A stretch of 64,000 nt of DNA from contig JACMLM010000034.1 of NCBI GenBank assembly GCA_014379595.1, forward strand, positions 1 to 64,000, written 5' to 3'. Source of the DNA: Anaerolineales bacterium. GTDB lineage: Bacteria; Chloroflexota; Anaerolineae; Anaerolineales; Villigracilaceae. The notes beneath the pieces are model-generated. The model saw only the letters and a program-made list of their open reading frames with translations, was not told the origin of the DNA and ran no database searches. The position numbers and the translations under genes are program-made. This document shows, piece by piece, positions 18,196 through 27,454 of the stretch (position 1 is the stretch's first letter; each line of letters begins with the position of its first letter).

Positions 18196-18262
18196 AGGGG
18201 CGACCCTTGTGGTCGCCCTGTAAATAATTTTGCCATTCTTGGGCAGGGACAAGCCCTGCCCC
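18196..18262. repeat. Pair of REP-like palindromes between convergent genes
   Basis: First hairpin: GGGCGACC (18198-18205), loop CTTGT, GGTCGCCC (18211-18218). Second hairpin: GGGCAGGG (18241-18248), loop ACAAG, CCCTGCCC (18254-18261). The two are similar in build (GTAGGGGCGACC... and ...GCCCCTA, mirror images) and lie where transcripts of the phosphofructokinase and the M29 peptidase converge. They may act as bidirectional termination or mRNA-end stabilising units. Their form recalls dispersed palindromic repeats; copy number cannot be judged from one locus. Confidence 0.65.
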
Positions 18263-18269
18263 TAGCGAA

Positions 18270-19394
18270 TTATTTCTCAAACACAAACTGACCGTTCTTA
18301 TAGAATAATTCACCATCCACAAGGATTTCGGAATCCTTGCGCATGTCACAGATCATATCCCAATGGATCGCACTCTTGTTTTTCGAACCAGTTTCGGGGT
18401 AGCCTGCTCCGAGTGCCATGTGGAAGGAACCGCCGATCTTTTCGTCAAATAAAATGTTGCCCGTAAACTGCTGGATGTCAAAATTAGTACCGATGGCAAA
18501 CTCACCAAGAAAGCGTGAGCCTGCATCGCTATCAAGTGTCTTAAGAAGGAACTCTTGATTCTTATCAGCCTTTGCAGTGGTTACACGGCCGTTTGAAAAA
18601 GTGAGTTCTGCATTTTCAACACTGTTACCGCCATAGTTTGCAGGATAAGTAAATTTGACCCAACCGTTAACTGATTCTTCCACAGGGCCTGTATAAATTT
18701 CACCGTCAGGCATATTGAATGTGCCGAACGAATTCATGAAAGTGCGGCCTTTTACTGAAAGTGTGAGATCTACATTTGGCCCGCGCAGAATAACCTGACT
18801 CTTACCTTTCATAAAATCCACTGCGGATTGCTGCTTGCTTTCCACAGTTTTCCAAAATGCAACTGGGTCATCTTCGTTGGTATGTACGGCGCCAAAGACA
18901 AAGTCTTCATATTCTTTGAGACTCATATTTGCATCTTGAGCATAGGCTTCAGTAGGGAAGAGTGTGGTGACCCATTTGAATGCACCGTCTCCACCGCGTC
19001 GAAATTGTGCTTCCGTGATTGACGAAATTGCCTTGCTTCGCCGTTGTTGTTTTTCAGGGTCAATGTTTGTTGTGCCGCGTGTATTGGTAGCAGAGTGAAC
19101 GCGGACGCGGCCTTCAAATTGATCGTATGCTAGTTTATAAAAGGTGGGCACAAAATCAAGTTGTGCGTCTTTGGCATAAGTCAGATACGTTTCATCCTGA
19201 CTGAACGGCATGATGCCGGGCAGAGCCATCATCAAATGAGGATGACCGCCCTTTTCTAAAATTTGAATATAAAGTTCACGCAATAAGGGTTCAGCAGCGG
19301 TGGTTCCTTCGAGAAGAATGCGGTCACCGGGCACAACTCGCGCGGAATGTTCCACCAAAACTTTTGCATATTTTTGAACACGGATATCAGCCAC
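18270..19394 (-). CDS. Aminopeptidase, peptidase family M29
   Basis: 374 residues, the usual length for family M29 (AmpS/AmpT), dimetal exopeptidases that remove N-terminal residues. Visible family features: N-terminal YAKVLVEHSARVVPGDRILLEGT; NMPDGEIYTGPVEESVNG near 223-240 and LGEFAIGTN near 295-303, both carrying metal-binding Glu; and HMALGAGYPETGSKNKSAIHWDMICDMR near 326-353 with His, Tyr and Asp ligands. The start is GTG at 19392-19394, with GGAG eight bases upstream. It is cytoplasmic and divergently transcribed from the Rieske oxygenase gene. Confidence 0.93.
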   Translation of the reverse strand: MADIRVQKYAKVLVEHSARVVPGDRILLEGTTAAEPLLRELYIQILEKGGHPHLMMALPGIMPFSQDETYLTYAKDAQLDFVPTFYKLAYDQFEGRVRVHSATNTRGTTNIDPEKQQRRSKAISSITEAQFRRGGDGAFKWVTTLFPTEAYAQDANMSLKEYEDFVFGAVHTNEDDPVAFWKTVESKQQSAVDFMKGKSQVILRGPNVDLTLSVKGRTFMNSFGTFNMPDGEIYTGPVEESVNGWVKFTYPANYGGNSVENAELTFSNGRVTTAKADKNQEFLLKTLDSDAGSRFLGEFAIGTNFDIQQFTGNILFDEKIGGSFHMALGAGYPETGSKNKSAIHWDMICDMRKDSEILVDGELFYKNGQFVFEK

Positions 19395-19486
19395 AGATCA
19401 GCTCCTGCACCTTAATAAGATTTTGAAATTATAACATGCGCATTCTGGACTAAAATTGAAGAAACATTCGCAAATAAAGGTACCCT

Positions 19487-20575
19487 ATGACCATTCGCTT
19501 CAAACTCGACCCTCAAATTGCCACTGCTCAAACGCCGCCAGCTGACTGGTACACAGACCCTGCCATGTTGAGCCTCGAAAGAGAAAAAGTATTCCGCTCC
19601 ACCTGGCAATACGCCGCCTCTTTGGATTTGCTGCGCCTGCCGGGCAATTATGCCGCTGTGGACGTGATCGGTATGCCCATCATCCTCACGCGTGGACAGG
19701 ATGGCGTTCTCCGGGCGTTTCACAATGTCTGTCGTCACCGGGCAGGTGTGGTGGCGCATGGATGCGGAAACCGCAAGTCATTGCAATGTCAGTATCATGG
19801 CTGGCTGTATGGTTTGGATGGCAAGCTCAAGAACACTCCTGAATTTGATGGCGTGGAAAATTTCAACAAAGATGATTTTGGATTAATTCCAGTCCGCGTT
19901 GAAACTTGGGGCGGATATGCATTTGTGAATATAGATAATTCTGCTCCACCTTTGCTCGAGGTGCTCGGAAAAATTCCTGCAGAAACCGCAGACTTGAATT
20001 TTGATGAGCTTCGCAAAGTGGAACGCCGTGATTATGTGATCAATGCCAATTGGAAAATTTATATTGATAATTATCTAGAAGGCTATCACATTCCCATTGC
20101 ACATCCAGGTTTATTCAAAGAAGTAGATTACGATAAGTATCGCATAGATGCATTCCGTTATTATTCTTCACAATATGCGCCGATTAGGCCTGTCCGCTCA
20201 GAAGATTCTGCTGGACGAGTCTTCACCGAATTAAAAGGAGATGAACAGGCGCATTATTATTGGATCTTTCCCAACTTCATGGTCAATACCTATCCGGGCA
20301 ATGTACAGATCAATATCATTGTTCCGCTCAGTCACGATAAAACATTAACCATCTTCGAATGGTATTTTGCGGACCCCGGCACGCCTGAAGCCTGGAACAA
20401 TTTACAGGATGGAATTGCATTCAGTGATAATGTCCAAAAAGAGGACATTCAATTGTGTGAAGATGTTCAGCGCAATTTGCAATCAGGCGTTTATCATCAG
20501 GGGCGTTACTCTGTCAAACGTGAAAATGGAGTCCATCATTTTCATGGGCTGTTGAATGAGTTCTTGAATAAGTAA
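19487..20575 (+). CDS. Rieske non-heme iron oxygenase, alpha subunit
   Basis: 362 residues. The Rieske [2Fe-2S] motif is CRHRAGVV...CQYHGWLYGL near residues 80-110 (C-x-H and C-x-x-H). The catalytic domain carries mononuclear iron ligands in DNYLEGYHIPIAHPGLF near residue 195 (two His) and an Asp in the C-terminal EDIQLCEDVQRNLQSG. This pattern groups with ring-hydroxylating and choline-monooxygenase-like enzymes that use an external reductase. No reductase or ferredoxin gene is adjacent, so the electron donor is elsewhere. Substrate unknown. Confidence 0.9.
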   Translation: MTIRFKLDPQIATAQTPPADWYTDPAMLSLEREKVFRSTWQYAASLDLLRLPGNYAAVDVIGMPIILTRGQDGVLRAFHNVCRHRAGVVAHGCGNRKSLQCQYHGWLYGLDGKLKNTPEFDGVENFNKDDFGLIPVRVETWGGYAFVNIDNSAPPLLEVLGKIPAETADLNFDELRKVERRDYVINANWKIYIDNYLEGYHIPIAHPGLFKEVDYDKYRIDAFRYYSSQYAPIRPVRSEDSAGRVFTELKGDEQAHYYWIFPNFMVNTYPGNVQINIIVPLSHDKTLTIFEWYFADPGTPEAWNNLQDGIAFSDNVQKEDIQLCEDVQRNLQSGVYHQGRYSVKRENGVHHFHGLLNEFLNK

Positions 20576-20631
20576 GATATGAGAGAATAGTAATCAGTTG
20601 ATAGTGAATAGTGAAAGTTGGTTTTATAAAG

Positions 20632-22776
20632 ATGAAGCAGTTATTACAAAATATCAAAAACGGAAAAACTTTGATCGAAGATGTGCCTGTGCCAACTCCT
20701 CGTGAGGGTATGGCGCTTGTTAAAGTTGCCGCATCGCTTGTCTCTGCTGGCACAGAACGCATGGTGGTTGAGTTCGCAGAAAAAAGCTTGGTAGGTAAGG
20801 CACGTTCACGGCCTGACCTCGTAAAACAAGTCCTCGATAAAGCCAAGCGCGAAGGACTCATGCCAACAATGCAAGCCGCTTTCAATCGACTCGATCAACC
20901 GATGGCGCTGGGTTATTCATCCGCTGGCACGATCGTTGCGCTTGGAAAAAATATGCAGGGCTTCAAAATTGGTCAACGTGTGGCTTGTGCAGGCGGTGGT
21001 TATGCAACTCATGCTGAATACAATGTTGTGCCGCGCAATCTTTTAACTCCGCTCCCCAAAAATGTAGATTTTGAATCCGCTGCCTTCACTACCCTCGGCG
21101 CAATTGCCTTGCATGGTTTTCGTTTAGCAGAACCTCAGCTTGGCGAAAATGTTGCTGTGATTGGTTTGGGGCTTGTAGGATTATTGACGATTCAATTGGC
21201 GGCTGCGGCGGGGTGCAACGTCCTCGGCATTGACCTTGACCCGAAGCGAATCAAGCTCGCCTCTACTCTTGGCCTCGAAGCTGTCACTCGCCAAAATGCA
21301 GAATCAGCATCTTCAGCATTCACAGCCAACCGCGGCTTTGACGTGGTCATCATCTGCGCGGATACATCCTCCAATGATCCAGTTGAATTAGCAGGCGTAA
21401 TTGCAAGAGACCGCGCCAAAGTTGTCGCAACGGGTGCGGTTGGACTTAACATCCCAAGAAAAATTTATTACGAAAAAGAAATCTCCTTTATTAACTCCCG
21501 TTCCTACGGACCAGGTCGCTACGACTCCAATTACGAAGAAAATGGAGTTGACTATCCACTGGGTTATATCCGCTGGACTGAAGGCCGTAATTTCCAAGCA
21601 GTTGTAGATTTGATGTCAACAGGCAAGCTGAAAGTTCAACCTCTTATTTCACATCGCTTTCCAATTGAAAAAGGAATTCAAGCTTACGAGGTTATCACAG
21701 GGAAAAAGAAAGAATCGTTTCTTGGCGTTTTGTTGACATATGATGAAGCGAAAGAAGAAAGAGGAAAGAAGATTGAATTTCCTTCTACTGTCCACCGTCC
21801 ATCGTCCACAGTCAAGCTGGGCGTTCTCGGTGCTGGCCTTTATGCCAACTCAACTCTATTGCCCATTATCAAAAGTAATAAAGACTTTCAACTCGTTGGC
21901 ATCGCATCCTCTGGTGGACTCCATGCTCAGCACTCAGGCAAAAAATTCGGTTTTCAATATGCCACTTCATCTGAAGATGAAATCATCAACGATAAAAATA
22001 TAAACACTGTTGCTATCTTAACTCGGCATGACTCGCATGCTGATTTGGTCGTCAAAGCCTTAAAGGCTGGCAAACATGTTTTCGTTGAAAAACCTCTTGC
22101 CATCACTCAAAAACAACTGGAACAAGTCACCAAAGCACTTACTACTCACCACTCACTACTTACAGTTGGCTTCAACAGAAGATTTTCTCCACTCGCGCAA
22201 TCTCTTTCATCTTTCATCTTAAATCGCAAAGAACCTCTCCATGCTCATTACAGAGTAAATGCTGGGCATATCCCATCAACCCACTGGACTCAAGACCCAG
22301 CCATCGGCGGCGGACGGATCATCGGCGAAGCCTGTCACTTTATTGACATGCTCACTTTCCTTGTTGACGCGTCTCCTATCTCAGTAACTGCACATGCCCT
22401 TCCAAATAACGGAAAATACAGTGAAGACAATGTCTCCATGACCTTCACCCTCCCCGATGGCTCCATTGGAGTAGTAGACTATCTCGCCAATGGCAACAAA
22501 TCCTTCCCCAAAGAACGCCTAGAAGTTTTCTGTGAAGGCATGATCGCGGTGCTGGATGATTACGTCTCGCTGACTATTACAAAAGATGGAAATAAAAAAG
22601 AAGAAAGAATTACACAAGATAAAGGCTGGAAAAATGAAATAGCTGCTTTTGCAAAAGCAATTAAAGAAGGCGGAGAGCCACCTATTCCATATGAGCATTT
22701 GATTGGAGTCACCAAGTCCACGTTCGCAGCAGTGGAGTCTTTGCGCCATAATGGACTTATTACCCAAATTAACTAA
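20632..22776 (+). CDS. Two-domain oxidoreductase: zinc-type alcohol dehydrogenase fused to Gfo/Idh/MocA dehydrogenase
   Basis: About 714 residues from ATG 20632; GTG 20611 would add seven residues. Residues 1-370 resemble medium-chain dehydrogenases: MALGYSSAGTIVALG, then the Rossmann motif VIGLGLVGLLTIQLAAAAGCNVLGIDLD. The catalytic-zinc Cys/His set is not evident in the N-terminal part. Residues about 390-714 form a Gfo/Idh/MocA domain: LGVLGAGLYANSTLLP, VEKPLAI with the EKP lysine, and GGGRIIGEACHFIDMLTFL. Such fusions often sit in surface-polysaccharide clusters; here it stands after a Rieske oxygenase without sugar genes. Reaction not known. Confidence 0.85.
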   Translation: MKQLLQNIKNGKTLIEDVPVPTPREGMALVKVAASLVSAGTERMVVEFAEKSLVGKARSRPDLVKQVLDKAKREGLMPTMQAAFNRLDQPMALGYSSAGTIVALGKNMQGFKIGQRVACAGGGYATHAEYNVVPRNLLTPLPKNVDFESAAFTTLGAIALHGFRLAEPQLGENVAVIGLGLVGLLTIQLAAAAGCNVLGIDLDPKRIKLASTLGLEAVTRQNAESASSAFTANRGFDVVIICADTSSNDPVELAGVIARDRAKVVATGAVGLNIPRKIYYEKEISFINSRSYGPGRYDSNYEENGVDYPLGYIRWTEGRNFQAVVDLMSTGKLKVQPLISHRFPIEKGIQAYEVITGKKKESFLGVLLTYDEAKEERGKKIEFPSTVHRPSSTVKLGVLGAGLYANSTLLPIIKSNKDFQLVGIASSGGLHAQHSGKKFGFQYATSSEDEIINDKNINTVAILTRHDSHADLVVKALKAGKHVFVEKPLAITQKQLEQVTKALTTHHSLLTVGFNRRFSPLAQSLSSFILNRKEPLHAHYRVNAGHIPSTHWTQDPAIGGGRIIGEACHFIDMLTFLVDASPISVTAHALPNNGKYSEDNVSMTFTLPDGSIGVVDYLANGNKSFPKERLEVFCEGMIAVLDDYVSLTITKDGNKKEERITQDKGWKNEIAAFAKAIKEGGEPPIPYEHLIGVTKSTFAAVESLRHNGLITQIN

Positions 22777-22788
22777 TAAGGTAGCGCA

Positions 22789-23103
22789 ATGAATGAAAAA
22801 ACTGATAAACAAATAATTGATGAGTTTGTTCTACGACGCACACGTCATCGAATAAGTTATTTCATTTTGATACTTTTACTCTTATCAACTTTCCTTTTTC
22901 GAGAAGCTGTTGATTTAGTTATGGTCTTCTTTGGAATTTTTGCGATCTATTCTTTGGTATTTCTTGTTTATTTTCAATATAATTGGCGATGTCCATCTTG
23001 TAATAAACATTTGGATAGATTATTTAGTAGGAAGCCAAATGTTAATCCATTTTTTCATTCAAAATCTGTGTATTGCCCATATTGCAAAAAACAATTGAAA
23101 TAA
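22789..23103 (+). CDS. Small membrane protein with a C-terminal zinc ribbon
   Basis: 104 residues. A charged head is followed by two membrane helices (about residues 20-37 and 43-63) and then two CPxC pairs, RCPSCNKHL and YCPYCKKQL, 28 residues apart, which form a likely zinc ribbon on the cytoplasmic side. It begins 12 bases after the two-domain oxidoreductase and has lower GC than neighbours. No named family is recognised; the fold suggests a membrane-bound adaptor. Confidence 0.75.
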   Translation: MNEKTDKQIIDEFVLRRTRHRISYFILILLLLSTFLFREAVDLVMVFFGIFAIYSLVFLVYFQYNWRCPSCNKHLDRLFSRKPNVNPFFHSKSVYCPYCKKQLK

Positions 23104-23212
23104 GTTGCTTCATTCCTTTTCTACTTATCTGATGTGTTTGTAACTCTTGCCCTCTTCCAATGGGGAAAGTAAACTTCACTACTTTCTATTTTAGTTATAA
23201 GTTGCCACCTTC

Positions 23213-24391
23213 TTGAATCCATCCCTTCTCTTCATCTTCATCACCGTCTTCGTTGACCTGCTTGGCTATGGCATCATGCTGCCTTTGCTTCCATTTTACG
23301 TGCAAGCGCAGGATGGTGGTGCGGCGATTGCAGGTGCGCTTACTTCGTTGTATGCATCCACGCAATTATTTGCGGGTCCCGTGCTTGGCGCACTCTCTGA
23401 TCGTTATGGGCGGCGACCTGTTTTACTGATATGTCTGTTTGGCACATCATTAGGCTATCTCATGCTGGGGCTGGCAAATACACTTCCGCTGATCTTCCTG
23501 GCTGTGTTCATTGACGGATTAACAGGTGCAAACCTCACAACTGCTTATGCTTATATCGCAGATGTAACTACTAAAGAGAATCGCGCGCGCGGGATGGGAA
23601 TGGTTGGTGCTGCGTTTGGTTTGGGATTAATGGCTGGGCCTGCATTAGGCGGTTTACTAAGTGGATATGGTTTATATGTCCCTGCATTTACAGCATCTGC
23701 GATTGCATTAAGTAATGTCATCTTCGGTTTTTTTGTCTTGCCCGAATCACTTCCGCCAGAAAAACGCGAGATCAAATCTATCTCACAAATTTTCAATTGG
23801 GGAAAACAATTTACAAGTTTTTTTCGTCAGATAAATATTCAGAAATTATTGATCTCAATGTTCCTGCTGAATCTTGCGTTCTCAGGGTTGCAATCCAACT
23901 TTCCTTTATATTCCAACTTTCGCTTCCAATGGACTCCGACTCAAAACAGTTTCTTTTATCTTTATGTTGGCTTATGTGCAGTTTTTATTCAAGGATTTTT
24001 ATTCGGCAAGCTTCAACCGCGCTTTGGTGAACGCAACCTCACATTATTTGGTTTAACCTTCATGGCAATCGGTTTGGCATTCATGGCGCTCGCACGTGAG
24101 TCGTGGATGTTATATCCCGCCGTTACCATTGTTGCACTTGGCACAGGCACGAGCATCCCGTCACTCACCGCGCTGGTTTCGTTGCGCGTCTCTGAAAGCG
24201 AACAAGGTCGCTTGATGGGCGGCACGCAAACTTTGCTCAGCCTCACGAGTATTTTTGGCCCCGTCATTGCGGGCATCTCATTTGAAGCCATCGCCTTCTC
24301 CGCGCCCTATTGGCTGGGGAGTCTGTTTTCTATTTTTGCTTTGATTGTTTTTTATATGTCATTGCGAAGGAGTGCGTCGCACCAACCTTAA
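23213..24391 (+). CDS. MFS transporter (TetA-like efflux family)
   Basis: 392 residues, twelve membrane helices. The family motif between helices 2 and 3 is GALSDRYGRRPVLLICLFG, and a D in helix 1 (VDLLGYGIMLPLLPFY) and GLMAGPALGG in helix 5 match drug/proton antiporters of the TetA type. The start is taken as TTG 23213; no Shine-Dalgarno supports it, and a later Met is possible but would cut helix 1. Exported substrate unknown. Confidence 0.82.
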   Translation: MNPSLLFIFITVFVDLLGYGIMLPLLPFYVQAQDGGAAIAGALTSLYASTQLFAGPVLGALSDRYGRRPVLLICLFGTSLGYLMLGLANTLPLIFLAVFIDGLTGANLTTAYAYIADVTTKENRARGMGMVGAAFGLGLMAGPALGGLLSGYGLYVPAFTASAIALSNVIFGFFVLPESLPPEKREIKSISQIFNWGKQFTSFFRQINIQKLLISMFLLNLAFSGLQSNFPLYSNFRFQWTPTQNSFFYLYVGLCAVFIQGFLFGKLQPRFGERNLTLFGLTFMAIGLAFMALARESWMLYPAVTIVALGTGTSIPSLTALVSLRVSESEQGRLMGGTQTLLSLTSIFGPVIAGISFEAIAFSAPYWLGSLFSIFALIVFYMSLRRSASHQP

Positions 24392-24479
24392 TGCGATATT
24401 TCAACTCGAGCAGATTTTCTACTTAATGAGATTCATTCACCCGTCAGGCCCCCATGCGGGGATGATATGCGACGCACCC

Positions 24480-25763
24480 TCACACCATATTTCGGATCAC
24501 ACTCACCGCAGCTTGGACTCCGTTCTCTTTGCTTAATGCTTCGCTGATAGCTTTTGCCTTCGCACGCATGTCATTATCTTTTAGAGATTCTTGAATTGCA
24601 CCTGCAAGCCTTTCTGCATTCAATGCACGCTGCGGAATTGGTTTTGGTCCGACTCCAATTTTATAAACTCTTTCGCCCCAGAAGAATTGGTCAATTGCTA
24701 ATGGCATCGTAATCGTAGGAATTCCTGCATGTAAACTTGCGGATGTTGTCCCAGCACCGCCATGATGTACAGCAACTTGCACGTGACGATATAACCAGTC
24801 ATGTCGTGCATACTCAATCGGGAAAATATTTTTAGATTTTATTTCACTATGAAATTTACTTGGAATAGTTAATACGGCTTGAGCATTGGTCATATTCAAT
24901 GCATCTTCCAGTATTTTCAGAGTATGAGTAATTCCGTTTGTGCCTGGGCTTCCGAATCCGATGGCGATGGTATTGGATGATGAATCAATAAATTTTTGGA
25001 GTCGAATTTCGGGAGCGCCCACAGGGCCTGGGAGCTGCCTGACTCCAGAGTCTCGCCAATATCCCGTGATGACCTGTTTCTCATTCCAATCTGATGGGCG
25101 TGGCAAAATATGTTTGCTGAAGCCATTCAAGGTAAGAGGTTGGTGGGAAAATGCCTGGAGTGAAGGATCTGTCCATTGGGCAGGTGGCAGGCCAAAGTCC
25201 GCTTGACGCGCGTGATTGATCTCACGAGGCCATGAAAGCCAGATGGCTTGAGTCATAGCCCAATGCGTGAACCAGTTTCCGATCCCCAAAAAAGAAAATC
25301 GAAATGGTAATAACGCAGATGGAAATTGACGTGTGGGCGCGTAGGGTTGCAGCACGGCGCGAATTGATGGGATGTGCAAGCCTTCGGCGATGTGCGCGCC
25401 CCACATGGCCGCTGGGCCATAAATGAGAATGTCTGAGCCGCGGCATGCGATTGCAGCGGTATGCAGCATGTTCGTATAAATAGGCCGCGCTTTGATCAGA
25501 AAACTGCGTGTGGCGTGTATTGACGTAATGAAGTTGCTGCCGAGGGTGAGCGGAGTTTGATCGCCTTGTTCGAGAAGCAGGTCAGATGGATTGCCTTCAT
25601 AAGGTGCGAATGTAAGTTTGCTGGATTGAATGAGATTTGCAAACCCAATCGGTGCGGCTATGCGGACGCGATAGCCTGCGTCAAGCAAGCCTTCGCCGAG
25701 GGCGATGTAGGGGATGATGTCGCCGCGTGTTCCGCTGGTAAGGATGGTGATAGTTTTTGTCAT
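24480..25763 (-). CDS. GT1-type glycosyltransferase (UDP-sugar, sterol/macrolide glycosyltransferase-like)
   Basis: 427 residues, GT-B fold. The N-terminal domain starts ITILTSGTRGDIIPYIALGEGLLDAGYRVRIAAP, like GT1/GT28 enzymes acting on lipids and natural products. The nucleotide-sugar site is in VQVAVHHGGAGTTSASLHAGIPTITMPLAIDQFFWGERV near residues 335-372, which is the conserved His-His-Gly-Gly-Ala-Gly-Thr block. It is followed upstream by a palindromic repeat and a methyltransferase gene in the same direction, suggesting joint modification of one small molecule (inference). Confidence 0.9.
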   Translation of the reverse strand: MTKTITILTSGTRGDIIPYIALGEGLLDAGYRVRIAAPIGFANLIQSSKLTFAPYEGNPSDLLLEQGDQTPLTLGSNFITSIHATRSFLIKARPIYTNMLHTAAIACRGSDILIYGPAAMWGAHIAEGLHIPSIRAVLQPYAPTRQFPSALLPFRFSFLGIGNWFTHWAMTQAIWLSWPREINHARQADFGLPPAQWTDPSLQAFSHQPLTLNGFSKHILPRPSDWNEKQVITGYWRDSGVRQLPGPVGAPEIRLQKFIDSSSNTIAIGFGSPGTNGITHTLKILEDALNMTNAQAVLTIPSKFHSEIKSKNIFPIEYARHDWLYRHVQVAVHHGGAGTTSASLHAGIPTITMPLAIDQFFWGERVYKIGVGPKPIPQRALNAERLAGAIQESLKDNDMRAKAKAISEALSKENGVQAAVSVIRNMV

Positions 25764-25772
25764 AAATACTTT

Positions 25773-25891
25773 GGTGGTCGAGTAGCCACGAACAAAGTGA
25801 GTGGCGTATCGAGACCACTAGTTGCAAGTGAACTCTCAATAATTTGTGGTCTCGATACGAGCGAGGAAAGCACTCGCTCTACTCGACCACC
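25773..25891. repeat. 119-bp palindromic element with four-arm symmetry (REP/MITE-like)
   Basis: Left arm 25773-25818 and right arm 25846-25891 are inverted copies at both ends: GGTGGTCGAGTAG and TATCGAGACCAC match perfectly, while the centres differ. Within each arm GTGGTC and GACCAC can pair, and the right centre holds GAGCGA/TCGCTC. The element fills the whole gap between the glycosyltransferase start and the methyltransferase stop. No open reading frame is inside. It looks like a non-autonomous mobile or REP-derived unit. Confidence 0.75.
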
Positions 25892-25894
25892 GAG

Positions 25895-26737
25895 TCATCT
25901 TTTCTCAAATACCAAAAACCGATATTCAACGATCTTCATATACAGGCATTGTTGTAAAGCCATACTCCCTAGCATAGACGGCAGAATGGCATGTTTGATC
26001 GGTAAAAGATTTCCGATAAAAAGAATTATACGTGCGATGAGGTCGGGTAGATTTCGTAAGCGTAGATAAGGGGTGAGTTCATCATTTTTAGATAAACGCA
26101 GATTATATTTTTCTGCCCATGCAGTTATTTGTTCAACAGTTCTTACACCTGGCACATACCAACCGTCAATATACGCTTTTAGCCATTTTGATTCAGACTG
26201 TGAAAGCGGACGTGTAGTTTGGTAATCATCTACAAGAATTAGTTTTCCACCTTTGCGTAGCAGTCTGCCTGCCTCGCGAAAATATTTCTCAGGTTCCACT
26301 GCATGACAAACTGCTTCGACAGAATAAACTGCATCTAAATTTTTTATGAGCGGCACGGAGGTAAAGTCACCTTCTGCAAACAGAATTTTATCTTGCAGAC
26401 CTAATTGCTTTACAGATTCTTTTGCTAATTTTGCTTGTACTGGACTGAGAGTTAAACCGAGGGCGGGATTGGGTGCATTTAAACGTGGATAAATGTAAAA
26501 CAAGCTTGCACCGACTCCACATCCGAGGTCTGCGATGCAGGCGTTGCTTGTGGCTATAGATTCTATTTCGTTGAGAATCAGTGAATTAGAGAAGTTGAGT
26601 GCATCTTCCAGAGTTTTTATGCCATCTTTCCACAATGAACGATGGATGTTTTGAGCTTTCTTTGAATTGTTGAATTTCAAAAATAATGAAGTATTCTGGT
26701 CATAATACGTGCGGACGGCGTCTGTAGTGATCGGCAT
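25895..26737 (-). CDS. SAM-dependent methyltransferase (class I)
   Basis: 280 residues. SAM-binding motif I is IADLGCGVGASLFYIYP near residues 68-84, with motif II EGDFTSVPLIKNLDAVYSVEAVCHAVEP near 125-152 and LRKGGKLILVDDY near 161-173. The N-terminal YYDQNTSLFLKFNNSKKAQNIHRSLW and the H-A-V-E-P motif resemble tocopherol/sterol-type C-methyltransferases more than protein or RNA methylases. Substrate unknown; the neighbouring GT1 enzyme suggests a lipid or secondary metabolite. Confidence 0.85.
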   Translation of the reverse strand: MPITTDAVRTYYDQNTSLFLKFNNSKKAQNIHRSLWKDGIKTLEDALNFSNSLILNEIESIATSNACIADLGCGVGASLFYIYPRLNAPNPALGLTLSPVQAKLAKESVKQLGLQDKILFAEGDFTSVPLIKNLDAVYSVEAVCHAVEPEKYFREAGRLLRKGGKLILVDDYQTTRPLSQSESKWLKAYIDGWYVPGVRTVEQITAWAEKYNLRLSKNDELTPYLRLRNLPDLIARIILFIGNLLPIKHAILPSMLGSMALQQCLYMKIVEYRFLVFEKR

Positions 26738-26902
26738 TCTGAAATTATAATGTAACCGTTTGCCTAATAGTCTGTGTTTATACTATTGTTTGGATCGGCT
26801 TGAATGAAATAATTTAATCTTAGACTTACATAAAGATATTAGACTACCAAGACAAAACCACCTGTACTAAAATAAATCATTGAATCTAAGGATGGATAGT
26901 TT

Positions 26903-27439
26903 ATGTCCAATCAACCCTGGAAAATTCTAGAATCAAGCTATCTACGCCCAAAGTTTCGCATTGACAAATGTGAGCTGGCCAACGGTAAGGTCTTTGAACC
27001 GATGGTATTTGAGCTTAATACTTGGGCGAATATTTTGGCAATTACAAAAGACCAGCAAGCGGTTTTAGTCAAACAATATCGGCATGGAGTGCAGGAAGTA
27101 TTGTTGGAACTGCCTGGCGGAGTCGTGGAAGAGGATGAAGAGCCAATTGAGGGTGCTAAACGAGAATTGCTTGAAGAGACGGGCTATTCATCTAATAATA
27201 TTGTGGAAGTCGGTATGATCTATCCGAATCCAGCGTTTCAAACGAATCGATTATTTTGTTTTCTGGCTTTGGATGCTGAAGAAGTAGGTTTTCAGAATCT
27301 CGATGAGTCAGAGGATATTGAAGTGCAGCTTGTTCCTTTGGATGAATTGGTCGCGATGACCAAACGCGGAGAATTTCTTCATGCCCTGCAGGTTGCCACC
27401 TTGTTTCATGCTCTTGCCCATCTAAATCGTATCAACTAA
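26903..27439 (+). CDS. Nudix hydrolase (ADP-ribose pyrophosphatase-like)
   Basis: 178 residues. The Nudix box is complete: GGVVEEDEEPIEGAKRELLEETGY near residues 72-95, matching GX5EX7REUXEEXGU. Upstream, VLVKQYRHGVQEVLLELPGG matches the ADP-ribose and nucleoside-sugar diphosphatase group. It hydrolyses a nucleoside diphosphate linked to another group; the exact substrate is not fixed by sequence. A methyltransferase gene follows 15 bases later. AAGGA sits upstream of the ATG at a somewhat long spacing. Confidence 0.9.
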   Translation: MSNQPWKILESSYLRPKFRIDKCELANGKVFEPMVFELNTWANILAITKDQQAVLVKQYRHGVQEVLLELPGGVVEEDEEPIEGAKRELLEETGYSSNNIVEVGMIYPNPAFQTNRLFCFLALDAEEVGFQNLDESEDIEVQLVPLDELVAMTKRGEFLHALQVATLFHALAHLNRIN

Positions 27440-27454
27440 ATGGATTGATAACTT

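Noticed and set aside
18196-18262. Attachment site of an integrated element
   Set aside because: No integrase, direct repeat or tRNA border is near; simple hairpins between convergent genes suffice.
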